From contig JANVFP010000015.1 of assembly GCA_027919835.1 (NCBI GenBank), forward strand, positions 248,001 through 312,000: DNA of 64,000 nucleotides, in the 5' to 3' direction. The position numbers and the translations under genes were made by a program. The notes below the pieces were generated by a model that made no database searches, had not been told where the DNA came from, and worked only from the letters and a program-made list of their open reading frames with translations. Position 1 is the first letter of the stretch. Every line of letters begins with the position of its first letter. Of the stretch, positions 11,191 through 21,202 are shown piece after piece. Source of the DNA: Lentinula raphanica. Taxonomy: Eukaryota > Basidiomycota > Agaricomycetes > Agaricales > Omphalotaceae.

Positions 11191-12196
11191 GTATCTACAG
11201 TGGCATTGCTACGTGTAGGTAGCTAGGTAATCTGCAGGCCAATATTTTTCTCGTTTAGTGCTTGAGTTTATATCTTCCGTCCTGCTACCTCCTATCATTG
11301 TCAGCTCTTATACTCCTTTCCAGGTGTTTCCGCGCTTCCACTGTTTCTGTGTTTTGTATCGCATGTCCTCAGCTGTAACTTGTCCTCCTTTGCTTTGCTT
11401 CATCCCCTTTGCTGTCCTCCTCCCCTTTGCTGTCCTCCTCCCCTTTGCTGTCCTCTTCCCCTTTGCTGTCCTCTTCCCCTTTGCTGTCCTCTTCCCCTTT
11501 GCTGTCCATACACTACTCGGTGATCAGAACACAAGCCTATCCCAAGCAGAGACTATGTAGCAGAAGAGAGGTGAGATGTCGACGGAGAACTCAAGGGTAC
11601 CCGGCAGGACTGGTAAAGTACGATGTCACGACTCATTCCAGCTCACTTCCATGCAAGCCGGATTTCTGAGACTTCAACTTCACAGAATTGGAGCGTGCGT
11701 TCATCTTGCTGGAAGGATGAAGGCGCAAGCTTGCAAGCTCCGAGTCGGAATCCCATCGTCTCCCATCTTGTATCCTCTTGTTTCGTTGGATTCCCTTTAA
11801 GTATGGGGCTCCCTTGAAGGCAGGTCTACTGCCAAAATATATATGTACATACGCTACATATGTCCACTCGGATAGTTGTCGGCCATGGTATTTTATTCTC
11901 GAGAGATTAATAAGCTATCAAGCTTGAGGCTATACCAGATATCATATTTCTACCTATGGCGAAAATCGCGACCATTTCAAGACCAAACCACGCCTCTTCG
12001 CGCTGTCTCAGCCTTTTCCCCCTCCCTAGCTTTTACCCCGGTGGTCATCTCTTCTTTGCTGGTCAAAGGCATGCTTGTCGAGTCATCGCTTTCTATCCGG
12101 CGTCGATTCTGAACATACACCTCTGTTTGCAGATACCGTCGATTCCATCCAGATTCCATCTCTAAAATTAACATATATCGCGATACTCTCCCTATC
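11191..12196. other. intergenic region with minisatellite and 5' leader of secreted-protein gene
   Basis: No gene recognised between the TCF25 stop and 12197. It holds the 18-bp minisatellite at 11404-11507, an AT-rich TATATATGTACATA stretch near 11838, and, at its right end, a leader resembling that of the paralogue at 32415. In that leader a likely 5' UTR intron (about 12069-12132) would begin GC rather than GT. Confidence 0.45.
11404..11507. repeat. 18-bp minisatellite, six copies
   Basis: Head-to-tail copies of CCCCTTTGCTGTCCTCYT start at 11404, 11422, 11440, 11458, 11476 and 11494, the last incomplete. The first two copies carry CCT and the next three CTT at the end, so the array grew by duplicating at least two variants. 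Because the unit is a multiple of three, it creates repetitive open frames that are not evidence of a gene. Confidence 0.9.
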
Positions 12197-14261
12197 ATGT
12201 TTTTCTTTCGTCCCAGCCATGACTTATCCTTAGGTCTGACCTTCCTTGCCACACTCGCCCTCGATACGACTGGAATGTACTACGCCTCCGCTGCTCCTTC
12301 CGGCAACTACTATGTAAGGTGCTTGATCGTCCAAATAAACCTTTACTCATTCGTCATCGCAAGCATCATGTTGAGCCGACTCACTACCACAGCCCATATC
12401 AATCCGGGATTATTTCCTTTTCCACTGAAGCTGGATCCTTTCCTCCACATGCAGAACTCTCTGAACAGCCACTCTCTGGCCGTAACTATGTCAGCTTTAC
12501 TTAAGTGACAGGTGTATTTTGTTTCACCACTCAAGTCAACTCAAGATTTACTTAAGATATACTGAATATGTATCTACCTACTATGTATACAAATTTGCTC
12601 AAGATTACTTGAGTTACTATCTTCTATCCTTCCTTAAGTTAAGTTGTCAACCTCTTCTTTAGTCAACAATCATATCCCCACCATTGATCAGACTTAAGCT
12701 ACTTCTAGATAAGCAAGCTTAAGACCAACCAATATTAAGTCCTAGAAATTAGAACATAAGTCATAAAAGTACTTTCAGGACACTTAAGACAACTTACAGA
12801 CAACTTCAGTTTTAATCAGTAGTTTTGACTTAAGTGTGCTTGAAAAAGCTCATCATCCTACACACCTGCATAGACTTAAGCATCTAAGTGGCAAAACATT
12901 AGAGATGAGGTCACTCTATGCCAAGTGGACATGACCCACCAAATATGCCCTTAATACTCATCCTGCTCCTTCATGAAGATTTTTGTGAGTGGCATAGAAA
13001 GAGATGATGAAGGTTAAGAAAGAGGAGTTGAAATCTGACAAATCAACGGAATGAGTGGTATAACAATAAGATCACATTACCTGAGATCATGTGATAGTGT
13101 GGTGGGAATATCAGGTTGATTTTATTGTTGACCACTTACCATTTGCAACTTTCCTCCAAACCACCATCATCTTGGATTACACCTACAAGAATTTAGATTC
13201 TGTCCAAGTAAGTGACCTTCTGCTCATACAACTAAATGGACATTAATTGCAATGATCTCTAGAGACTGCATCTAGAATGAGAGCAGCAGAATTGACTTAA
13301 GTCTTTGTTTCAGACTAGTTGCACTTTTATCAGTCTTAAGTTTAATTCAAGTCTACTTAAGATATTTTCTGACTTTACTTTTCCAGAACTGAAGATTATG
13401 AATTCAAGGCTACAACTTCAAATGTTGGTCTTCAGTTGAATCATGGGAGCAGTCTTAAGTAGTTGTACTTGAAGTGGTCAACTTGAATGCAATCTTAAGT
13501 AGGGTGCATAGATGGAGTCAAGTTGACTTAAGCAAGGATGTAACTCAAGTGATCTTAAGTGTGACTTGGTACAAGTAGTAGACATATAAATGTTTAATAT
13601 ATCTTAAGTGAAACTTGAGTCTACTTGAGTAGTAAAACAAAAGACATCTGAAACTTAAGTAAAGCTGCCATAGATTCATTCTCTGGGAATGATCAATCCG
13701 ACTACTATACAAGGATGGTTGTGAATGTGGTTAAGCAGGAATTGCTTGAGCCCCCCAGTCCACTTCCACGTTCTGTTATTGATGATCTCCGGATTGAAGG
13801 GACTGCTCGGTTGTTCTTCCGCGAAAATGATACGAGTTATTATCTTCCCTTTCATGTGCAGATCCTTCCCGACTCCAACTCCAGGTTCATGGACGGATAT
13901 CTAGTCGTTCAACCTACCGATCATGGTGACACTAGTCCCATTGCACGTCGTGAGGCAGTACTAGAACTTGTCGCGTCTGTCTATCAAGGCGAACCTATGA
14001 ATCCGGAAGCCAGATTTATAATTCATCGACATCAGTCGCGGATGTAGTGGGTATTGCCAGGAGTTTGTTCCATCGTTTCTGACATATATGCTAACACAAA
14101 TTTGCAGTGATTCTGGGGATCCATATTCAATGACGAGCACGAATGAAGGTTTGGCATGCCACGGAATATATGGTTGTGCCCATAGCCAATGTCATTGTAC
14201 ATGTATCTGCAATTGTCCGCACAATTCCGAGTCAGTTTGCCTTCGCAAGCGACCTTCATAA
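12197..14261 (+). CDS. small secreted protein, interrupted by a transposable element
   Basis: Exon 1 (12197-12313) encodes a signal peptide: polar start, hydrophobic core GLTFLATLALDTTG and likely cleavage near ASAAP. A 50-nt intron leads to exon 2 (12364-about 12481). A 1.2-kb inverted-repeat element follows, then 13674-14043, and with one more intron a cysteine-rich tail (14108-14261, 10 Cys in the last 28 residues, ending CLRKRPS); without that intron the stop is at 14047. It is paralogous to 32415-33179: the first intron sits at the same place and the blocks VVNVVKQ/VVEVVRQ match. The frame stays open whether the element is spliced as GT-AG intron 12482-13673 or removed exactly between its target duplications. 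Function unknown; effector-like by form only. Confidence 0.6.
12480..13677. mobile_element. non-autonomous DNA transposon with long inverted repeats, possibly MULE-type
   Basis: The two ends are inverted copies over about 76 bp (12486-12561 and 13598-13673), both reading CTATGKCAGCTTTACTTAAGT inward with roughly 80-85% identity. The flanks carry a probable 9-bp target duplication, ACTCTCTGG (12471-12479) and ATTCTCTGG (13678-13686), one mismatch. Long TIRs plus a 9-bp duplication suggest a Mutator-like MITE, though no transposase is present. The interior is AT-rich and crowded with ACTTAAG, ACTCAAG and their complements. It lies in the coding sequence of a secreted-protein gene and has no long frame of its own. 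The exact outer ends are uncertain by a few bases. Confidence 0.8.
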
Positions 14262-14730
14262 TCAGGGCCCAACGGGGGCAGTAAGAACACAGTCGCTATG
14301 CAATGAAGTGGCTAGGTAGCTCATCTTTCTATGCTACCTAAAAAGTTACGAGAAAACAATATTTGCTCTTTCTTGTCCATTCATATGCTTGTCTTCGTTT
14401 ACGCTGAGTCTGCGACAATTTTAACAAAGCAGAATTTGCCAGGCCCTCAAAGAACCAAGTGGTCAAATAGAAATTATTGGCAATCACAGCTAAAGACGTA
14501 TCTCATCTTTGTTGGGACTGGATAATTCGACAGTAGGATTAAAAGATTCTTTCAAATTCCCTTCATTGGACGCATGTAGTAGAGACACCGAAGAAAACAT
14601 GGTGATAGTGAACAGATGGCCGGCTGAGAAATAACTTTGAGCTCCGCAGCCTTTCCAAAAGTGACTTGTATGATGTCGTCCAAATGCCGCCACACTTTTT
14701 TCTCTTCCTCATCTTTCATATTACTTGACT
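14262..14730. other. intergenic, no gene recognised
   Basis: AT-rich spacer between the secreted-protein gene and the ABC transporter start at 14731. Short open frames on both strands show no family features. The right part should contain the transporter promoter; no clear TATA element is visible. Confidence 0.4.
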
Positions 14731-17444
14731 ATGTATCGAGGAGGTCCTCGCCATAGACGCGGTATTGACACCCATCGAAAAGGCAAATTCGATCCAAATG
14801 ATGAGAAACAAGTCAAGCACACGAAAATCGGCAAAGTCTGGGAGCTCTTTGAAGAAAGACAGCCAGAGCTTGCCAAGGTTCCTTTCTCGACTAGACTCAA
14901 CCTTGAACGGTATCTTGGCATCTATGACAGTCTTCCTTACGTGTGGCGAATGTTGAAGGATATTGGGAGCATTCGGGCATGTTGGCTTTACCTGGCTTTA
15001 TATGTCGTCGTGCAGCTTGCCCTTTCACTTATCCCTGCTGTACAGTTATGGTGTGTTAGCTTGCTTTCATATGCTCTGATTCTTTCTCATATGTCTTGAA
15101 GGTATTCAGGTCAACTTCTAGAGATCGTGAGGATTCGTAGTGCACAGTCTACTCGGAGAGTCTCTGAATGTACTTTAGGTCGGAACTGCCGTTGAACACC
15201 GCACAGTAGATAAGCTGTTGCTTCTTCGTGTTGCTTCAAGCCGCGTTGCTTGCTCTATCGCAGACCTCATCTTGCAACATTTAAGCAAGATCATCTCTAG
15301 ACCCCTCAACGCGCGCATCAAACGATATTATACTGTCCACATGTTCCATGTTCTAGCGCGTCTGGATGTGCCAACCTATGACGATCCTCTTGTCCAGAGA
15401 CAACTCGAGCAAGCATTTCCTACCAATTCGCGACAATCTGTAATCTGGAGAACCGTTGTCGGTGTGATTCACATGGGCAGTACCACCATCATGTTGGTTT
15501 CTCAACTTTCCGTCTTGCTCAACGTCTTGCGAAATCAACGCGATGGTTCATTGCTCGCGTTCTTGAGCTTTTCGCATTCATTCATCTCGTCTAATCAGGT
15601 TACACATACTTTGTTCACAAGAGGCAAGACTTGGTCTGTCTTTTCTTCGCATGGCTTTTGACGACCAGACAGTCTGGGCCGCTACGACTCATAATGCTGA
15701 CTTCATCAAACTGTCGGGTCTCCGAAAAGCTGTAGCTGATGCCTCTCATCGCAAAGAGATTGTGGCAGGTAATATGTGGCAATACATGGTTGCTGGTGAG
15801 CCAAAAGCTGTCTTACTTGGTCAATCTCGTTCTCAAGTACCAATGTTTAGAATATACCCGATGCATAACTGCTCTTGGAGAAGACGCTGCGGAGTTCTTC
15901 GACGTTTATGAGATGTTCAATCAACAAAAGTTTCCTAGTTTCACTTCAATCATTCGTCGCCCTCTACAAGAGCTGCCACATGTTGTTTTTACCCTTCGTG
16001 CAGTTCAATATCCTGCATCCATTCCGGTCTCCTTAGCCTCCCTCAATCTCATCACCTCAAGCGCATCGTCATTCTCACATACGTTGTTGAGGCTATTTGA
16101 ACAAACCGGCTCCATCTCCGATAATTTTGCCACCATACGCAAGATGTACGACGCTATCAATCTGCCAAATCGTATACCGGATGGTATTACACCCTATCCA
16201 GAGAATCAGCAATCTTTGAAATCGGGCATGTCGGTTGAATTTAGGTACAGTCTCATAGTTTCTATCTTCCATCTCATTCTGAAAAGATGTGTAGAAACGT
16301 ATCGTTCAAGTATCCCGAAAGCAATTCTTATGCTCTTCGAAATGTTTCATTCAAGCTCTTCAAGGGTCAACTTTGCGTACGGCTTGCTGTTCCGGCGGTC
16401 TGACTACTCAGAGCTCACATCTGTTCAGGTGATCCTTGGTCAAAATGGATCGGGCAAAAGCACTGTGCTCAAGTTGATCGCACGACTATACGATCCGCTG
16501 GAAGGTCAAATCCTCATCGATGGTCAAGATATCCAAACGCTCAAACTCGCCGATCTCAGGCGGGCAATAGCCATCCTCTTCCAAGATTACACACATTTTC
16601 CGTTATCTGTAAGTCCTTTGTCTCTATTCGGAATTAGGCCAGCTGTAATCTAGTATTTAGATCAAAGACAACATCGCCCTGGGTGACCCAGGCCACGCAG
16701 ATGACACAGAACGAATAACCCAAGCTGCCAGTCTAGGCGGGGCTTCTGAATTTATTGAACGACTTGAAGATCGGTACGATACCTACCTCGAAAGACCAGT
16801 CCGAGATTATTACTCTGGTCTCCCGGAGGGAACGATGGACCTTTTCGGAAGAGCAGTCAATTTTGGAAAGATCAGAGGCATGGGAGGGATGAAGAGCAAT
16901 CAGTCGATGACATTATCCGGAGGACAAATGCAGAGGATTGCGTTGTATGTTGTCTTTCTTGTTGGGTTTTTCCTTGGTTCTCATCAAGGTTGGTTGGCTT
17001 GACAGATCGCGAACGTTCATGCGTTCTTCAGCATCGGAACCTAGTGTCGGGTTGTTATTGTTCGATGAACCTTCCGCCAGCTTGGATCCTACTGCTGAAC
17101 ACGGTATGTATCTGTTTCGTTCATAAGATGCTGTCTGGGCAAACCTATTTGAACAGACTTATTTGAACGCCTTCGGCTACTCCGGGGAGAAAAGACTATG
17201 ATATTTTCCTCGCATCGTTTTGGCAACCTCACGCGGAATGCAGATGTCATTTTGTGAGTATATCACATATATTCAAAGCTTTCTCTATCTTGACACTGTC
17301 ATGGCATCGCTGATATGACCCATGCTATCTTACAGATACATGCACGATTCTGTCATTGTAGAAGAGGGGTCTCATGAAGACCTTCTGAAGGCAGGAGGCG
17401 AGTATGCAAGGATATGGAATCTACAGGCACAGGCATTCTTGTAA
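14731..17444 (+). CDS. ABC transporter, fungal half-molecule type
   Basis: Predicted exons 14731-15050, 15102-15126, 15179-15558, 15599-15795, 15851-16244, 16295-16376, 16429-16608, 16661-16944, 17006-17103, 17157-17253 and 17336-17444. The N-terminal half has membrane helices ([40 protein letters not shown]) and the family block [20 protein letters not shown]. The C-terminal half is one nucleotide-binding domain: Walker [12 protein letters not shown]-loop LFQD, signature [11 protein letters not shown], Walker [14 protein letters not shown] and H-loop SSHR, all intact. An unusual insert ([20 protein letters not shown]) sits before the signature. One membrane unit plus one NBD implies a dimer; the substrate is unknown. 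The exon 3/4 junction (40-nt intron) was picked for frame continuity. Confidence 0.85.
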
Positions 17445-18620
17445 TCTTATCATCAGGTACTTATTTCAGAGAAGTCAAAACGATTGTTCTAAGCTGGATG
17501 CAAAAACGCGTCATATCTACCTCCCTCCCTCCTTGCTTTACGACGAAAAAGGTCCCCATGTTTCGAAGGATACGCGAGCCAGACTCATACCTGTTGGTAC
17601 AGTCCTGACTTCTCATGAAGCGTCGGCCTATCTAGGAGTCAACCGAAACAGTCTCTTCGGATACAGCTTATCAAGCTTCGGCTCTCAATGCGCGATACTG
17701 GGAGGATCATTGGGAGAAAGGACGCTTCTACCGAACTCAACGCCCTTCTTCCCCTTAGTTGAGCATCGCGTGAGATGCCTCTCTTCACCTTCCCTCTCTG
17801 GCAACAAGAGTCTTTGAATAGGTTTTTTACTGCTCGACAGCTCCTAAGTACTCGCCCGTTGATGCTCTTGCTGTCTCCTCCGGTTATGATTGGGGCCAGA
17901 CATGATGGCATGAAAGTTGTGTGGATAGAGCGCTATAGAGCGATCGTGACGCTCTTTTGTGATATGCTGAGATGCCACATTCGTCCGCGTCCAACCACCT
18001 TCAGGCTTTACGTATGGGTACCAAACTGTACCAACCCGTTCGAAACGTTTAGGACGTTCTGGAAGTTCTCAAGCTCGTCTGTGCGGACTACTAGGCTACG
18101 GTGGGTTATTAAATTACTACTTGACCTTGCATATGTCCTCCTTGCCTCACGATTAGACTTCACAGTCTGTGGCAATCAAAGAGTAGAGCTTGAAGAGGGA
18201 AGCTAATTCTATTCTGAATCACCGTAGGTAAGTGACACGTCTTACGGTCTCACTTCAACTTCACTTTCCTTAAAAGACAAAGGACGTCCCCGCCGCGGTA
18301 TGACCATTTGTCTTAATGACCATTCAACTAATGACATTTAGCTGCCCTAATGGTAATAGACATGTGCAATCGCTCTTGCCAAGCTTTGCTGTAAGTATTT
18401 GCCTCAGCCGTAATGAAATCGAAAAGAACAACGACAGCCAGCGCGATCTTTATGCAAGATAATGACACGGATAGGTGCAAGGTTGATTAGGAAAGTCGCT
18501 TGCAGAGTCGGGGATGATTGACAACTTTACGTTACGTCTTCAATCGCACCGTGCACGCTAAAAACCGCTTAAAATATCGCTCATGAATACATCCTCCCAT
18601 ACCCTCTTTTGAAGACACCC
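17445..18620. other. intergenic stretch with open frames, no supported gene
   Basis: This 1.2-kb interval holds open frames on plus (for example 17775-18206, 143 codons) and minus (17639-17911), none with a recognisable domain. Frames switch without convincing introns, so a decayed gene is possible. The right end, AT-rich around 18555-18590, should carry the promoter of the cystathionine synthase gene. Confidence 0.4.
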
Positions 18621-20545
18621 ATGCTCCTGCAACGCAATCCCCCGCTAGATCATTGTATCCCTCCAAATACCCCTCATTCAGTCATCCAATCCCTTCCAAC
18701 TTGGCAGGATAATGTGTATCGTGCCATAGGCAGACCATCGACTGAAATACCGGAAACATGCTATCCACGATTTGTTATTCATCCATTCATTCGACCAGTT
18801 AGTGTCCTAACGTCTTTGTTCACTATCATGTCCTAACTCGACTATAGTTGATACAAATGTCTCTAAAAGCTTTGAACGCCTCGACTGATCAAACCTGCTT
18901 CCTCTTCCCTTCAGTGAGACTAGCGAAAGCGTTCTGTTCCTACATGTACCTCCAATTCCCCTCGTCTTTCTCCGAACATGCAGAAATACGCTGCGTTTCC
19001 AACACGCTCAGCCCGCCTCCAGGATACGATATTTTTGCAGTGCGATTCCACGTCGACCAACGGCACATGGCTATGAAGTTTTGGACATTCAGCGGAGCTG
19101 GAATTTCGAGCCGTCTAGCTGGAAACTGTATCAGTCGACAGAATGGGAACCTCGAACCAACGCTCGGCCTACCCAATGTCCCTGATCACGAATATTCTGA
19201 TTTCTACAACTCGCATATACCTCTCACTTCTGTCTCAGAAGCCAAAGAGAAGATCAAGTACCGGTACGCTGGCTTCGACGTAGACGATATCACCAAGAAT
19301 GTTCGGGGTGTGGAAGGCATCAAGACGAGCGATGTTTATCTGTATCCTGCAGGGATGAATGCTATCTGGAATATTCATCAGATGCTCCATGATGTTTGCA
19401 AGCCCGATGCCGATACAAGGGTTTACTTGACTGCACATGTAAAGTGAGTTGTTCGTTTTTGGACTGAAGGACTGAAGAGAATTGATCACTGCTACATAGT
19501 GTATTATACGTTGACTCGTATAAATTGATAGACACAACGAGTTCTGGCTTTCACTTCTTCACGAACGAGACCCTTGATGACCTGGAGCGACTTCTTCAGA
19601 GCGATGATAATGCAGTACTTGGAATATTCACTGATTTCCCCGGAAACCCACATCTCCGAAGCGCAGACCTTCCCCGACTACGACAAATTGCGGACAAGCA
19701 CGAGTTACCAATCATCATCGACGAAACAGCTGGGTGTCATCTCAACGTCGCTCTGTTGGAGTACGCAGACATTGTCGTCGCGAGTTTGACGAAAGTCTTC
19801 AGCGGCTTTGCAAACGTACTCGGCGGAGCGTAAGTACTTAGGCACTCGACCAGTACTGATCGGTCTTGAGCTCACGTTGCTATTTCACCAGGCTCTTATT
19901 GAACCCTCAATCGTCTTTTTATGCAAAATTCAAAGCCCATCTAGACACAAACTACGAGGACAACTATTTCGATGCCGACGCTCTCGTCATGGAGCTCAAT
20001 TCGAGAGGATTCGAAGAACGCTTACACAAGATCAACAAAAACGCCGAAGCATTAGCGGACTGGCTATTCGACCGTTCCAAAGTCGGAGGAGAGAGGAATA
20101 CAGTGATAGAGGAGGTGTTCTACCCGAAATACCAATGCCGCGAACACTACGAGCGTTGCATGCGACCCATCGAGTCTTCCGGCATTGATGCCCAATGTAT
20201 GGGCAAGAACAAATTCAAACCAGGCTACAGTGGAACCGTGGCACTATCCTTCACGTCTCTAGAGGCTGCAAAAACGTTTTACGAGAGTTGTCAGTGTTAT
20301 AAGGGCACAACTCTCGGGACCGTCGTCACTCTTTTGTCTCCGTTCGTCGCGATTGCGTTCCCGCCTGACAAGATGGATTGGGTCCGTGAGCATGGAATGA
20401 CAGAAGCTTTGGTGAGGTCACTTTCCCAGTTGCTAGGTATGCCCTGCTGAATACATTCCAGGTTCGCTTCACTGTTGGAACCGAGGACATCTCGAGGATT
20501 TTGAACAGTGTCGAGGCAGCGCTCTTCGCTGCTGAAAAATGCTAA
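18621..20545 (+). CDS. STR2: cystathionine gamma-synthase (Cys/Met metabolism PLP enzyme)
   Basis: Predicted exons 18621-18797, 18848-19443, 19500-19829, 19892-20411 and 20462-20545, about 568 residues. The N-terminus has the Str2-type block PPNTPHSVIQSLPTWQDNV. The PLP fold follows: YLYPAGMNAIWNIHQML, TDFPGNPHLRSADLPRL, the cofactor aspartate in IIIDETAGCHLN, and the Schiff-base lysine in VVASLTKVFSG. Later blocks are NYEDNYFDADALVMELNSRGF and KPGYSGTVALSF, ending RFTVGTEDISRILNSVEAAL. The reaction joins an activated homoserine ester and cysteine to cystathionine in transsulfuration. The family also includes O-acetylhomoserine sulfhydrylases, but the long N-terminus fits Str2 best. The first ATG in frame is 18621. 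Confidence 0.85.
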
Positions 20546-21202
20546 GGAAAGGAAGGTACACACAGGAAATGGAAAAGGCATAAAATAATAACTTATTCCA
20601 CAAACGGAAAACAGGGACACATTCTACTGCAACTAGAGTACGATGGTTGGTATCGAAAAGAATCAGTGGGGGTAACTAGGCCTATTTGCGACGAATATAT
20701 CGATATCATCATCGAGAGTTATGTATGGTACAGAAAACCCTGTTTTCCTTCTAGAGGGCGGAAATAGATGTTATTACTGTAAGACGTACGGGTTCGTAGA
20801 GGGAAGGAGTTCTACACGTCGTATAGATCCACTGGAAGCTATTGAAGCCTAGAGAGATCCCCGGTGTAGGACGGCGTCATGACAGAATGGGAAGGGCGTA
20901 AGATCTTGAGAGGACGGAGCAGGATGAATAATTTTCGAACGAGTGTGTGCGGTCGGGGCATCGTCGGGACGATGAATATTAGAAGATACAACAAGTGGCT
21001 ATAATGCCTTCGACTGTATAAGCCTTAAGCCTAAAGGTCAACAACCTCCAAGAGGTTACTAGAAAAGAATAAGAGAAAAAAACTGAATCATAGATGAGGA
21101 GAGAAGAATAAGTCAAGATGAGGAGAGGAAACGAAAATCCAAGTGACATGGTAACCATAACTAAATGTAGAAAGGGTAAAACAAGGGAAAGATACCAGTG
21201 CA
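20546..21202. other. intergenic between convergent genes
   Basis: Lies between the stops of the cystathionine synthase gene (plus) and the NudE gene (minus), so it should contain both 3' UTRs and terminators. No gene is supported. Confidence 0.45.
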
